A stretch of 64,000 bases of DNA from Arthrobacter sp. ERGS1:01. Its GTDB lineage: Bacteria > Actinomycetota > Actinomycetes > Actinomycetales > Micrococcaceae. The notes under the pieces were generated by a model that saw only the letters and a program-made list of their open reading frames with translations, did no database searches and had not been told where the DNA came from. The position numbers and the translations under genes were made by a program. The stretch spans positions 2,914,001-2,978,000 of the forward strand of contig NZ_CP012479.1 of the NCBI RefSeq assembly GCF_001281315.1, written 5' to 3'. The stretch's first letter is position 1. Every line of letters starts with the position of its first letter. Below are positions 15,187-23,481 of the stretch, piece after piece.

Positions 15187-15763
15187 ACGGCACCATGCCA
15201 AGGGCGGCGGCCTCGATACGCCCATGGAGCTGAAGTCCCGGCTCCTGCCCAACCTGGCCGGCGACCCCGATCTGTTCGGCCGCTTCGCCGAACGCTTTGC
15301 CCGCTACATGGGCACGGCGAACTTTCTGCTGTACATGACCATTTTTGTGGTCGTCTGGATCGCCCTGAACGTGGTGGGGCTGTTCGGGCTCAAATGGGAC
15401 CCCTATCCGTTCATCCTTCTCAACCTCTTCTTCTCCACCCAGGCGTCCTACGCGGCGCCCCTGATCCTGTTGGCCCAGAACCGCCAGGACGACCGCGACC
15501 GCGTCCAGATCGAGCAGGACCGTTCCCGCAATGAACGCAACCTTGCCGACACCGAGTACCTCACCCGTGAGGTCGCGGCGCTGCGCATTTCGCTGCGCGA
15601 GGTGGCCACCCGCGACTTCGTCCGCTCGGAACTGCGCAGCCTGCTCGAGGAGCTCCTGGCCATCTCCGAGGACGGTGAACCGGTCAGAGACTCCCGTTCC
15701 CCGCGATCCCCGGCCACGAGCACCATGAAGACGGTCTCGGCAAAACGCACCAACAACTCCTAA
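15179..15763 (+). CDS. DUF1003 membrane protein
   Basis: A 194-residue protein with the DUF1003 core: FGRFAERFARYMGTANFLLYMTI.VVVWIALN (first membrane segment about 43-68), then PYPFILLNLFFSTQASYAAPLILLAQNRQ (second segment), followed by a coiled-coil cytoplasmic tail (RDRVQIEQDRSRNERNLAD..). Translation begins at TTG 15179, preceded by AGGAGG, inside the end of the MgtE-N/CBS gene. The conserved pairing suggests the CBS protein regulates or docks on this membrane protein. Function unknown. Confidence 0.85.
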   Translation: MAERHHAKGGGLDTPMELKSRLLPNLAGDPDLFGRFAERFARYMGTANFLLYMTIFVVVWIALNVVGLFGLKWDPYPFILLNLFFSTQASYAAPLILLAQNRQDDRDRVQIEQDRSRNERNLADTEYLTREVAALRISLREVATRDFVRSELRSLLEELLAISEDGEPVRDSRSPRSPATSTMKTVSAKRTNNS

Positions 15764-15774
15764 GGCACCTCCCC

Positions 15775-16902
15775 ATGAACGCCCCCACTGCCGCCTCGCT
15801 GCAGGCCGCCCTTGCCACCGTCATCGACCCCGAGCTGCGCCGGCCCATCACCGAGCTGGGCATGGTCGAGTCCGTGGCGGCCGACGACGGCGGCCGGGTA
15901 CGCGCCGTCGTCCTGCTCACGGTGGCCGGTTGCCCCCTGCGGGAGACCATCACCCGGGACGCCACGGCGGCCCTCATGGCCGTGGCCGGCGTGACGGGCG
16001 TGGACGTTGAGCTGTCCGTCATGACGGCGGAGCAGCGCGCGGCGCTCAAGGACCAGCTCCAAGGCGCCGGGGCCGTGCGCGGTATCCCGTTCAACGAGGA
16101 ATCGTCGCTGACCCGGGTCTACGCGGTGGCCAGCGGCAAGGGCGGCGTGGGCAAATCGTCCGTCACCGTCAACCTGGCCTGCGCCATGGCCGCCAAGGGG
16201 CTGCGCGTGGGCATTGTGGACGCCGACATTTACGGCTTCTCCGTGCCGGCGCTCATGGGCATCACCCAGACGCCTACCCGGGTCGATGAGATGATCCTGC
16301 CGCCCGTGGCCCACGACGTGAAGGTCATCTCGATCGGCATGTTCGTCACCGGCAACCAGCCGGTCGCCTGGCGCGGGCCCATGCTGCACCGGGCGCTGGA
16401 ACAGTTCCTGACCGATGTGTACTTTGGCGACCTTGACGCCCTGTTCCTGGACCTGCCGCCGGGCACCGGGGACGTGGCCATCTCGGTGGCCCAGCTGCTG
16501 CCCAAGGCCGAGATCCTGGTGGTGACCACCCCGCAGGCGGCCGCCGCCGATGTCGCCGAGCGGGCAGGCGCCATCGCCGTGCAGACTGGCCAGAAGGTGG
16601 CCGGCGTCATCGAGAACATGTCGTTCTTGACGTTGCCGGACGGCACCACCATGGACTTGTTTGGCTCCGGCGGCGGCGAAATCCTCGCCAAGCGGCTCAG
16701 CCAAACCGTCAACGCCACCGTTGAACTAATGGGCCAGATTCCGCTGGACGTGGCCCTGCGCGAGGGCGGGGACATTGGCGCACCGATCGTGCTGGCCAAT
16801 CCCGAGTCGCCGGCCGCGGCGGCGCTGCTGGGGATTGCCGATAAATTGGCGGTCCGCCCTCGCGGCCTTGCCGGCATGAGCCTTGGCGTCACCCCACGCT
16901 AG
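15775..16902 (+). CDS. mrp: Mrp/ApbC-type Fe-S cluster carrier ATPase
   Basis: A 375-residue P-loop ATPase of the Mrp/NBP35 group that carries and delivers iron-sulfur clusters in the cytoplasm. Residues 1-95 form a MIP18/DUF59 domain (LATVIDPELRRPITELGMV). The ATPase domain has the deviant Walker A GKGGVGKSS at about 121-129, DADIYGFS, and FLDLPPGTGD. The usual C-terminal CxxC that binds the bridging cluster is not visible, as in many actinobacterial members. It follows the DUF1003 gene by 11 bp and ends before a strong bidirectional hairpin. Confidence 0.9.
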   Translation: MNAPTAASLQAALATVIDPELRRPITELGMVESVAADDGGRVRAVVLLTVAGCPLRETITRDATAALMAVAGVTGVDVELSVMTAEQRAALKDQLQGAGAVRGIPFNEESSLTRVYAVASGKGGVGKSSVTVNLACAMAAKGLRVGIVDADIYGFSVPALMGITQTPTRVDEMILPPVAHDVKVISIGMFVTGNQPVAWRGPMLHRALEQFLTDVYFGDLDALFLDLPPGTGDVAISVAQLLPKAEILVVTTPQAAAADVAERAGAIAVQTGQKVAGVIENMSFLTLPDGTTMDLFGSGGGEILAKRLSQTVNATVELMGQIPLDVALREGGDIGAPIVLANPESPAAAALLGIADKLAVRPRGLAGMSLGVTPR

Positions 16903-16925
16903 CCGCAGACAGCCTCCGAAAAGAC

Positions 16926-16982
16926 CGATTGCGCAGATAAGGCGACTCCCAACGCTTGGGAGTCGCCTTATCTGCGCAATCG
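16926..16982. terminator. Perfect 27-bp inverted repeat between mrp and tatB
   Basis: A 27-nt arm (16926-16952) is repeated exactly inverted at 16956-16982 with only a 3-nt CGC loop. It sits between convergent genes and is followed by ATTTTG on the plus strand and by CTTTTC on the minus strand, so it can serve as a bidirectional terminator. The stem is much longer than a terminator needs, and the outer part (GATTGCGCAGATAAGG) may be a dispersed repeat. Confidence 0.7.
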
Positions 16983-17001
16983 ATTTTGTGGAGCGCGGTG
17001 C

Positions 17002-17418
17002 TTAGGTTGCTTCGAGGTCGAACGGGGCCAGCTGCCCCACGGCCAGGCGCTCGACGGGCGTTTCGGCCGGCACCGACTCGATGGCCTTGTCGTCGTCCTT
17101 GCCGAGCATGGAGGCGATGGCTGCGGCAGGTGCCGTCTTGAGGGAGTTGAGCGCGTCGACGTCGTCGTCGTCCAGCAGGGCCTCGCGGATGATCCGGCGG
17201 GGATCGTACTGGCGCGGGTCCAGCTTCTTCCAGTCGATGTCATCGATATCGAGGCCGGCTTCATCCTTGATGGTTTCGCGCGCGCCGGAAGCCATCCGGC
17301 GTACTTCGCGGATGAGGTTCTTCAGCTTGTCCACGTAGCCCGGAAGCCGCTTGGGGCCGATCACCAGGAGTGCCACAATGACAATCAGGACCAGCTCGGG
17401 GGTATTGATACCAAACAC
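17002..17418 (-). CDS. tatB: Sec-independent translocase TatB-like protein
   Basis: A 138-residue Tat component. The N-terminal segment FGINTPELVLIVIVALLVIGPKRLP shows the transmembrane helix, the conserved Glu at position 8, and the GPKRLP hinge of TatA/TatB proteins. An amphipathic helix (VDKLKNLIREVRRMA) and an acidic cytoplasmic tail follow. Length and lack of a short TatA-type tail favour TatB. It starts at GTG 17418. In many actinobacteria tatB lies just behind sigE, rseA and htrA; here it lies behind sigE with no gene between. Confidence 0.85.
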   Translation of the reverse strand: MFGINTPELVLIVIVALLVIGPKRLPGYVDKLKNLIREVRRMASGARETIKDEAGLDIDDIDWKKLDPRQYDPRRIIREALLDDDDVDALNSLKTAPAAAIASMLGKDDDKAIESVPAETPVERLAVGQLAPFDLEAT

Positions 17419-17523
17419 GTTAGGAAGATTACCCTCTCAACACTCAAAGCAACGATTCCGCGGGGGTAATGATCTTTTTTGGTCGTTGGCTTGCTCTTAC
17501 ATGACGGTGGAACAGCGTTGCGC

Positions 17524-18174
17524 CTAGTGCATCCCGACGATTCTCGGCAGCGACAGCAGCGGCTTCTTGGGCGTGCGCACATCCTTGCTGCGTCCCGGTG
17601 CCCGGTCCGCCAACGATTCGCGCAACATCGCCCGGCCGCGGTGGATGCGGGAGCGGACGGTGCCAAGTTTGATGTTCAGGACGTGGGCAACCTCGTCGTA
17701 GGAGAGCCCCTCCATGTCGCACAGCACGACGGCGGCACGGAAGTCCGGCGGCAACGCCTCCAGGGCGGCGGCGATGTCCACGTCGAGGTTGTTGAACTCA
17801 AAGGTGCGTTCCGGTCCGGGATCGGCACCGGCCAGCCGCGACTCGGCGTCCTCGGCCAGGGCGTCAAAACGGATCCGCTGCTTGCGGCGGGCCTGGTCCA
17901 GGAACAAGTTGGTGGTGATGCGGTGCAGCCAGCCGTCCAGGGTGCCCGGCTTGAAGTTGGCCAGGGATTTGAACGCGCGGACAAACACCTCTTGGGTGAG
18001 GTCCTCGGCGTCGAACCTGTTGCCCGTGAGGCGGTAGGCGAGCCGGAAGACCTTCGTTGAGTGGTTCTCCACCACTTCATCCCAGGTGGGCGGGGTCCAG
18101 GCCGGCTCGATCGGCTCGGCTGGAACGGCGGTTTTCAACGCAGGCACGGCTGTGGAGCTGGTGGCTGAACTCAT
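17524..18174 (-). CDS. sigE: ECF RNA polymerase sigma factor SigE
   Basis: A 216-residue extracytoplasmic-function sigma factor. Region 2 ([30 protein letters not shown], about 53-82) binds the -10 element. Region 4 ([46 protein letters not shown], about 140-185) binds the -35. The frame extends upstream, but ATG 18174 has GAGG 8 nt before it and starts the known N-terminus. The gene is divergent from an O-methyltransferase and precedes tatB, the order seen around mycobacterial sigE. The expected anti-sigma gene rseA and the protease gene htrA are missing from the 105-bp gap to tatB. Confidence 0.88.
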   Translation of the reverse strand: MSSATSSTAVPALKTAVPAEPIEPAWTPPTWDEVVENHSTKVFRLAYRLTGNRFDAEDLTQEVFVRAFKSLANFKPGTLDGWLHRITTNLFLDQARRKQRIRFDALAEDAESRLAGADPGPERTFEFNNLDVDIAAALEALPPDFRAAVVLCDMEGLSYDEVAHVLNIKLGTVRSRIHRGRAMLRESLADRAPGRSKDVRTPKKPLLSLPRIVGMH

Positions 18175-18362
18175 GGCTGCACCTCTTTTCGTACGGCTTG
18201 CGGCTGCACTGAATCCTCGAAGAACCTGCCCGGGAAATGGTTCCCAAGTCCCCATAGTGTGCCAAACAAAGCTGACATTTAGCTGAAGAAGTGAGAAATT
18301 CAGCCCACGGCGCAGGCAGTAGGCTAGAGGGACCCACCGCGAGAGTATAGGAAACACCACCC

Positions 18363-18995
18363 ATGAGCGCCGACAAGTCCACCAGCTGGTCCTACGCAGA
18401 GGGCCTGCCCGTGGAAGATGACGTCTTGCGTCGCGCCCGCGAACGCTCACACGAGCTGGGCTTGTTCCCCGTCAGCACCGGCGTCGCCGCCGCCCTGACT
18501 GTATTGGCCGCCTCCTCGAAGGCCCTGACCGCCGTCGAGGTTGGCACGGGTGCCGGCGTATCCGGCGTGGCCCTGCTGCGCGGATTGGGCCCCAAGGCCG
18601 TGCTGACCACCATTGATCCGGACGTGGACCACCTCAGGGCCGCCCGTGAGGCGTTCATCGAGTCCGGCTCCCCCGCCAACCGCACCCGCACCATCTCCGG
18701 CCGCGGCCAGGACGTGCTGCCCCGCCTGACCGATTCCGCCTACGACCTGGTGTTCATCGACGCGGACAAGCCCAGCTTCCCCGAGTACGTGGAACAGGGC
18801 ATCCGGCTGCTGAAGTCCGGGGGGTTGCTGATCATCAATGACGCCATGGACAAGGACAGGGTTTCCAACCCGGCCATCCGCGAGCCCGGAACCGTGACCC
18901 TGCGCCGCGTGGGCAAGCTGATCCGCGACAACGAGGCCCTGGTCTCGGCCATGCTGCCCACCGGCGACGGCCTGCTGTTGGCGGTCAAGCGCTAG
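18363..18995 (+). CDS. SAM-dependent O-methyltransferase
   Basis: A 210-residue member of the Methyltransf_3 (catechol O-methyltransferase-like) family. The AdoMet site motif [15 protein letters not shown] is at about residues 58-72, with a metal-binding acidic motif in [10 protein letters not shown] (about 122-131) and a downstream IINDAM segment. It is the counterpart of the O-methyltransferase divergent from sigE in mycobacteria. The natural methyl acceptor is unknown. It begins at ATG 18363 and is followed by a GC-rich hairpin at 19045. Confidence 0.88.
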   Translation: MSADKSTSWSYAEGLPVEDDVLRRARERSHELGLFPVSTGVAAALTVLAASSKALTAVEVGTGAGVSGVALLRGLGPKAVLTTIDPDVDHLRAAREAFIESGSPANRTRTISGRGQDVLPRLTDSAYDLVFIDADKPSFPEYVEQGIRLLKSGGLLIINDAMDKDRVSNPAIREPGTVTLRRVGKLIRDNEALVSAMLPTGDGLLLAVKR

Positions 18996-19044
18996 CAGGG
19001 CCAGCACATCTGTGCGGACTCACACGCAATACACGACTTAAACG

Positions 19045-19076
19045 CCAAGCGGGGCGGCTGGTGCCGCCCCGCTTGG
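19045..19076. terminator. Bidirectional GC-rich terminator hairpin
   Basis: CCAAGCGGGGCGGC (19045-19058) pairs perfectly with GCCGCCCCGCTTGG (19063-19076) around TGGT. It lies between the convergent O-methyltransferase and DUF3117 genes. The flanks are AT-rich but lack a long T-tract. Confidence 0.7.
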
Positions 19077-19114
19077 TAAATCGGTGTCCCGGTAAGTATG
19101 TGTGCAGCCGTGGG

Positions 19115-19282
19115 CTACTCGGTTACTCCGACCAGGCATTCCTTGAGGCTGCTGGCCTCGTCGGCGTTCATTTCCACCACGAGTCGCCCGCCGCCTTCAA
19201 GTGGCAGTCGCAAGATCAGGCTCCGCCCTTCCTTGGTCACTTCCATTGGACCGTCGCCGGTTCTGGGTTTCATGGCGGCCAT
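19115..19282 (-). CDS. DUF3117 small conserved protein
   Basis: A 55-residue protein that is highly conserved across Actinobacteria. It begins MAAMKPRTGDGPMEVTKEGR and continues with SLILRLPLEGGGRLVVEMNADEA and a C-terminal LKECLVGVTE. It is too short for the usual length cut-offs but matches the family end to end. The ATG at 19282 has GGGGAAG upstream; an ATG three codons in is also possible. A GTGGGG/CCCCAC hairpin (19321-19335) lies in the upstream region. Function is unknown; in M. tuberculosis the homologue (Rv1211, from memory) also lies near tag. Confidence 0.85.
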   Translation of the reverse strand: MAAMKPRTGDGPMEVTKEGRSLILRLPLEGGGRLVVEMNADEASSLKECLVGVTE

Positions 19283-19437
19283 CAGGACTTCCCCTTTTCA
19301 TAGTACGAACCAACCGGTCTGTGGGGTTTCCCCACTGGCAGGTTCGTGTTGTATCCCTCACAGTCCATTATTCCGTATTTCGACCGCCGGGCGCTAATCG
19401 GGCACGCCCACGCGGGGACCAAAAACTTCCCGGAGTG

Positions 19438-20673
19438 CTAGGGCGGCCAGCTCACGCCGGTGTTGATGGTGGTAAATTGCCACAACCATACAACCCACAC
19501 GATTTGCAGCACCGTGAACATGAGCAGCACGCTCCACCGGTAGGCGCGGGATGTGGAGATGAACGCGGCGGCCAGCGCCAGCGGAAACAGCGGTAGCATC
19601 ATCCGGAACGTGCTCGATTGCGGGTCAAGCACCGCCAACAGGTACAGCAGGTAGGCGCCGCACCATACCGTCAGGTCAACGCCGATCCGCCGCACGGCAT
19701 GCGAGTTCAGGTACAGGGCGGCCAGCCCCACCAGCAACACCGGCAGCAGCGGCCCCCAGAGCGGGCCCACCAGCTTCACACCGGCGTTGAACCACGGCAG
19801 GAACAGCTGCAGGTGCGTCCCGCGCCAGGCCGTCTCCGTGTCCGTGTAGGCGCTGCGGTCCCCCGTCACCCACCAGGCTACGAGCATCCAGGCGAACGCC
19901 ATGAAACCGCTGACCACCAGCAGGACCACACCCGATACCATCTCCCGGACTGGGAACGGCTCGGACCGCCGGCGCCACCAGCGCAACAGCAGGTGGATGC
20001 CGACGACGGCGGCAAACGGCACCCCCGCCGGCCGGGACAGGCACAGCAGGATCACCACGGGCACGGCGAGCCAGTATCGTCGCCGGATCAGCAGGTACAG
20101 GGCCGCGGCCAGCAGGAAGGTGCTCAGCGATTCCGCGTAGGCCACCTGCAGGATCGGCGCAATGGGGAACATGGCAAAGAAGGCAACGCCCCACAGCGCG
20201 GTGGTTGGTGAGGCAAAGCGGCGAAACAGGACGTAGATCATCAGGGCCGCGGCAAACCCGGCGACCGTGGCCACGAGCGGCCCGGCCACCATCCAGGGCA
20301 GGCCCGTGACGCTGTTCAGGCCACGCGCGAGCAACGGGAACAGCGGGTAGAACGCCCATTGGTTGGGCTGCGCCGTGCCGTCCGCGTTGCGGGGAATCGA
20401 GGTGGGATAGCCGCCGTTGAAGATGCGCTCGTACCAGCCGGCGTCCCACCGGTTGATGAACGTCAGGTAGTCCGGCCGGTCCCCGCCCCACGGCGACGCC
20501 CCGGCGTGCCAGGCGGCCCCGGCCAGGATGAGGAAGGAGACAAGGCGTGCGGCCGCATAGAGCAGCGTAACCTTCAGCCACCATGGCGCCGCCCGCAGCG
20601 GGGCCATGAGCCGGCGAATCGCGGCAAAGAGGTCGTCGTTGAAAGTGGGGCGCGCGGTTTGGCTGCCGCTCAC
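19438..20673 (-). CDS. PIG-V-like mannosyltransferase family membrane protein
   Basis: A 411-residue polytopic membrane protein with about ten hydrophobic segments. The first extracytoplasmic loop carries RWDAGWYERIFNGGYP, the acidic/aromatic loop of PIG-V/GT-C type glycosyltransferases, and a later FYPLFPLLARGL follows. Such enzymes use lipid-linked sugars outside the membrane, here perhaps for cell-envelope glycolipids or protein mannosylation. The acceptor is unknown. The GTG start overlaps the tag stop in GTGA, so the gene is translationally coupled to tag. Homology to the actinobacterial PIG-V group is good; the activity is inferred. Confidence 0.75.
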   Translation of the reverse strand: MSGSQTARPTFNDDLFAAIRRLMAPLRAAPWWLKVTLLYAAARLVSFLILAGAAWHAGASPWGGDRPDYLTFINRWDAGWYERIFNGGYPTSIPRNADGTAQPNQWAFYPLFPLLARGLNSVTGLPWMVAGPLVATVAGFAAALMIYVLFRRFASPTTALWGVAFFAMFPIAPILQVAYAESLSTFLLAAALYLLIRRRYWLAVPVVILLCLSRPAGVPFAAVVGIHLLLRWWRRRSEPFPVREMVSGVVLLVVSGFMAFAWMLVAWWVTGDRSAYTDTETAWRGTHLQLFLPWFNAGVKLVGPLWGPLLPVLLVGLAALYLNSHAVRRIGVDLTVWCGAYLLYLLAVLDPQSSTFRMMLPLFPLALAAAFISTSRAYRWSVLLMFTVLQIVWVVWLWQFTTINTGVSWPP

Positions 20674-21263
20674 GTCTGCGCGAGGGCCCCGGCCACCCAG
20701 CACCCGGGTTGGTGGTCGTTGGCCAGGCCGATCGCCTGCATCATGGCGTAGGCGGTGGTGGGGCCCACAAAGGAAAAGCCGCGCTTCTTGAGGACCTTGG
20801 CCAGCGCCGCCGATTCAGCGGTCTTGCCCGGGATCGGGGTATCGGGGTGCCGGGGAACGGCGGGCGCATGGTCGCGGAGCAGGGACGAAAGCGATACGCC
20901 GTCGGGCAGCTCCAGCAGCGCCCGGGCGTTGCCGATCGTGGCGTTGATCTTCATCAGGTTGCGCACGATTCCGGCGTCGGCCATGAGCCGCTCAACGTCC
21001 GCCTGGGTAAACTCGGCCACGGCCGCCGGCTCAAAGTTGGCGAAGGCGGACCGGAAGGCGTCGCGTTTGCGCAGGATCGTGATCCAGCTCAGTCCGGACT
21101 GGAACGCCTCCAGGCTCAGCCGTTCAAAAAGTTCGCGTTCCCCGTCGACTGGGCGCCCCCACTCCTCGTCGTGGTAGCGCTGGTATTGCTCGTCCCCGGC
21201 CATGCCGGCCCATGCGCAGCGGGCCCGGCCGTCGGCGCCTACAACGACGTCGTCCATGCTCAC
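20670..21263 (-). CDS. tag: DNA-3-methyladenine glycosylase I
   Basis: A 197-residue base-excision repair enzyme that removes 3-methyladenine from alkylated DNA. Family features are the N-terminal RCAWAG...YQRYHDEEWGRP segment with zinc ligands Cys16 and His31, FERLSLEAFQSGLSWITILRKR (helix-hairpin-helix region), and the C-terminal HQPGCW motif with the second His/Cys zinc pair. It begins at GTG 21263, overlapping the stop of the DivIVA-like gene in GTGA; an ATG two codons later is also possible. Its stop overlaps the PIG-V gene, giving a three-gene coupled operon. Confidence 0.92.
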   Translation of the reverse strand: MSMDDVVVGADGRARCAWAGMAGDEQYQRYHDEEWGRPVDGERELFERLSLEAFQSGLSWITILRKRDAFRSAFANFEPAAVAEFTQADVERLMADAGIVRNLMKINATIGNARALLELPDGVSLSSLLRDHAPAVPRHPDTPIPGKTAESAALAKVLKKRGFSFVGPTTAYAMMQAIGLANDHQPGCWVAGALAQT

Positions 21264-21679
21264 GCGTTCAGGGTTGGTGCGGATGGGGCCGGGGAGTCCC
21301 CGGCGTCGGCGTCTGGGGCGGGCGCGGCAGCGACAGCAGTGCCGGGCTCGACGGCGTCGACCGTGGCCGTCACGGATCCGGCGGCCCCTTCCAGCTCGGC
21401 AATGCGCAAATCCTTCGCGGCCAGCTCGTCGCGCAGCCGGTCAAGGACCTCATCGACCTGGTCCATGCGGTAACCGCGCAGGCCCAGCGCAAACCGTAGC
21501 TTGTCGACGTCGGCCGGCGCCGGTTGTGCGGGCAGCAGCACCGGCGGAAGCCCGGAAACCGGCTCGCCCAGGCCGTCGTGGTAGATCTCGGAGTCGTCGT
21601 CCGGCTTTTTCAGGCCCACCACGTAGACGGCCACGGCGGCGGCCAACATGACGGCAAGGAAGATCAGGAAGTAGGTCAC
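21260..21679 (-). CDS. DivIVA-domain membrane-anchored protein
   Basis: A 139-residue protein. Residues 1-22 are a membrane helix (VTYFLIFLAVMLAAAVAVYVV). Residues about 58-88 match the short DivIVA-type motif (LRFALGLRGYRMDQVDEVLDRL), followed by a coiled coil (RDELAAKDLRIAELEGAA) and an Ala/Pro-rich tail. Proteins of this kind localise to septa or poles. The GTG at 21679 has GGAGGT directly before it; the frame is open further upstream. It heads the coupled operon with tag and the PIG-V gene, an order also seen in mycobacteria (Rv1209-Rv1210, from memory). Confidence 0.75.
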   Translation of the reverse strand: MTYFLIFLAVMLAAAVAVYVVGLKKPDDDSEIYHDGLGEPVSGLPPVLLPAQPAPADVDKLRFALGLRGYRMDQVDEVLDRLRDELAAKDLRIAELEGAAGSVTATVDAVEPGTAVAAAPAPDADAGDSPAPSAPTLNA

Positions 21680-21735
21680 ACCTCCATCGTGCCAGATCCG
21701 GTGCCGGGACGGTGGCACCGCAGTGGCGGATTACG

Positions 21736-22518
21736 TCAGTCCGCGTCGACCTTCGCACCGGCCTGGCCGGCCATGACGAGGGCCACGGCTTCCTCGGGTG
21801 TATCGGCCAGCTGGAGAATGTCCATGTCACCGGGTGAGACCAGACCTTCGGCAACCATGGTGTCCTTGATCCAGCCCAACAACGGCGCCCAGAAAGCGCT
21901 GTCCACGAGCACGATCGGGAACTGGGTGACCTTGTTGGTCTGCACAAGCACCATCGCCTCGAACAGTTCATCGAGGGTGCCCAGGCCACCGGGGAGCACC
22001 ACGAAGCCCTGCGCGTACTTCACGAACATGGTCTTGCGGGCAAAGAAGTAGCGGAAGTCCACGCCCAGGCCAACCCACTGGTTCATGCCCTGCTCAAACG
22101 GCAGCTCAATGCCCAAGCCGATCGAGAGCCCGTTGGCTTCGCTGGCGCCGCGGTTGGCGGCTTCCATGGAGCCGGGCCCGCCGCCGGTGATGACGGCGAC
22201 GCCGGCCTCGGCCAGCAGCCTGCCCACCTCGACGCCGATCTTGTAGTTGCGGCTTTCCGGCTTGGTACGGGCCGAACCGAACACGCTGATGGCCGGCCCA
22301 ATGTCGGCGAGCGCGTCAAAGCCCTGCACGAACTCGCTTTGGATGCGCATGACCCGCCACGGGTCCGTGTGCGTGAAGTCATCGCTCTGCGGTGTGTCCC
22401 TCGGGGTGTCAAGGAGCCGGGAGTCGGCGGTGGAGCCTTCGGGCGCGCCCTTCCGCCACCCGCCAAAGCGTTGCTTCTTGAGACGGGCGGGCCTGCTGGA
22501 TCCGGTGGGTGCACTCAT
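21736..22518 (-). CDS. LOG-family protein (TIGR00730, nucleoside-5'-monophosphate phosphoribohydrolase-like)
   Basis: A 260-residue Rossmann-fold protein of the LOG group. The phosphate-binding motif GGGPGSMEAANRGA (about 128-141) and the catalytic PGGLGTLDE (about 196-204) are intact. Plant and some mycobacterial LOG proteins release cytokinin bases from riboside monophosphates; bacterial members also act on other nucleotides. An N-terminal basic extension of about 50 residues (RPARLKKQRFGGWRKG) is typical of actinobacterial versions. ATG 22518 is chosen within a longer open frame. It is divergent from an amino-acid ABC ATPase gene. Confidence 0.85.
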   Translation of the reverse strand: MSAPTGSSRPARLKKQRFGGWRKGAPEGSTADSRLLDTPRDTPQSDDFTHTDPWRVMRIQSEFVQGFDALADIGPAISVFGSARTKPESRNYKIGVEVGRLLAEAGVAVITGGGPGSMEAANRGASEANGLSIGLGIELPFEQGMNQWVGLGVDFRYFFARKTMFVKYAQGFVVLPGGLGTLDELFEAMVLVQTNKVTQFPIVLVDSAFWAPLLGWIKDTMVAEGLVSPGDMDILQLADTPEEAVALVMAGQAGAKVDAD

Positions 22519-22624
22519 AAATCCAAGGTTACGCGACAGTAGGGTGTGCCCACGGGCTGCCGGCCGGGGCGTGTTGGCGGCACGGCGGCTTACGGCGAAC
22601 GCGGATCCTCGGTAGATTCTCCCC

Positions 22625-23380
22625 ATGAGCACTCAAGCGCAATCCCGGTCACTGGTGGAGCTGGTGGGTGTCAACAAGCATTTCGGCGATCAGCATGTGC
22701 TCAAGGACATCAACCTTGCGGTGGCCCGCGGGGAGGTCGTGGCGGTGATCGGCCCCTCGGGGGCCGGAAAGTCCACGCTGTGCCGCGCCATCAACCGCCT
22801 GGAGACCATCGATTCCGGCACCATCAGCATTGACGGCCGGGAGCTTCCGGCGGAGGGCCGTGCACTGGCCGCCCTGCGTGCAGAGGTGGGCATGGTGTTC
22901 CAATCATTCAACCTGTTCTCGCAGATCACCGTCCTGGACAACGTGACGCTGGGCCCGGTCAAGATCAAGGGCATTCCCAAGGCCGACGCCGAGGCACGCG
23001 CCTTTGCGTTGCTGAACCGTGTGGGCGTGGGCGGGCAGGCGGACAAGCTGCCGGCCCAACTTTCCGGCGGCCAGCAGCAGCGCGTGGCCATTGCCCGGGC
23101 ACTGGCCATGGACCCGAAGGTCATGCTCTTTGACGAACCAACCAGCGCCCTCGACCCGGAAATGGTCAGCGAGGTCCTTGACGTCATGACCGCCCTGGCC
23201 CGGGACGGCATGACCATGGTGGTGGTCACGCACGAGATGGGTTTTGCCCGGAAGGCCGCCAACCGGGTCGTGTTCATGGCCGATGGCCAGATCGTCGAGG
23301 AAGCACCACCGGAGGAGTTCTTCACCAGTCCGCGCAGCACGCGCGCCAGGGACTTCCTCTCGAAAATCCTGCGCAACTAG
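22625..23380 (+). CDS. Polar amino-acid ABC transporter ATP-binding protein
   Basis: A 251-residue ABC ATPase of the GluA/GlnQ family. Walker [10 protein letters not shown] is at about 43-51, Q-loop MVFQSFNLF, signature [15 protein letters not shown], Walker [15 protein letters not shown], and H-loop VTHEMGFA are all present, so it should be functional. In relatives it energises glutamate or other polar amino-acid uptake with two permeases and a binding protein. Here no permease or binding-protein gene follows; the next gene is dapE on the opposite strand after an inverted repeat. It may serve distant partners or be the remainder of an operon. Confidence 0.88.
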   Translation: MSTQAQSRSLVELVGVNKHFGDQHVLKDINLAVARGEVVAVIGPSGAGKSTLCRAINRLETIDSGTISIDGRELPAEGRALAALRAEVGMVFQSFNLFSQITVLDNVTLGPVKIKGIPKADAEARAFALLNRVGVGGQADKLPAQLSGGQQQRVAIARALAMDPKVMLFDEPTSALDPEMVSEVLDVMTALARDGMTMVVVTHEMGFARKAANRVVFMADGQIVEEAPPEEFFTSPRSTRARDFLSKILRN

Positions 23381-23415
23381 AGGGGCTGCGCGGACGAAGC
23401 TGCGCCGAACTCGTG

Positions 23416-23454
23416 GCGGGTTTTGCGCCCGACAGTGTTCAGCGCCAAACCCGC
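23416..23454. repeat. Inverted repeat between the convergent ABC ATPase and dapE genes
   Basis: GCGGGTTTTGCGC (23416-23428) faces GCGCCAAACCCGC (23442-23454) with one G-T pair and a 13-nt loop. A related GGGTTCTGCGC follows at 23458. It may terminate both genes; the repeated GGGTT-TGCGC units look like other intergenic palindromes in this window. Confidence 0.5.
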
Positions 23455-23481
23455 ACCGGGTTCTGCGCATAACCGTCCGGG

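Noticed and set aside
18175..18362. ECF autoregulatory promoter of sigE (GGGAAC near 18242)
   Set aside because: A GGGAAC is present on the minus strand, but no CGTT/CGTC-type -10 lies at 15-17 bp, so it was not listed.
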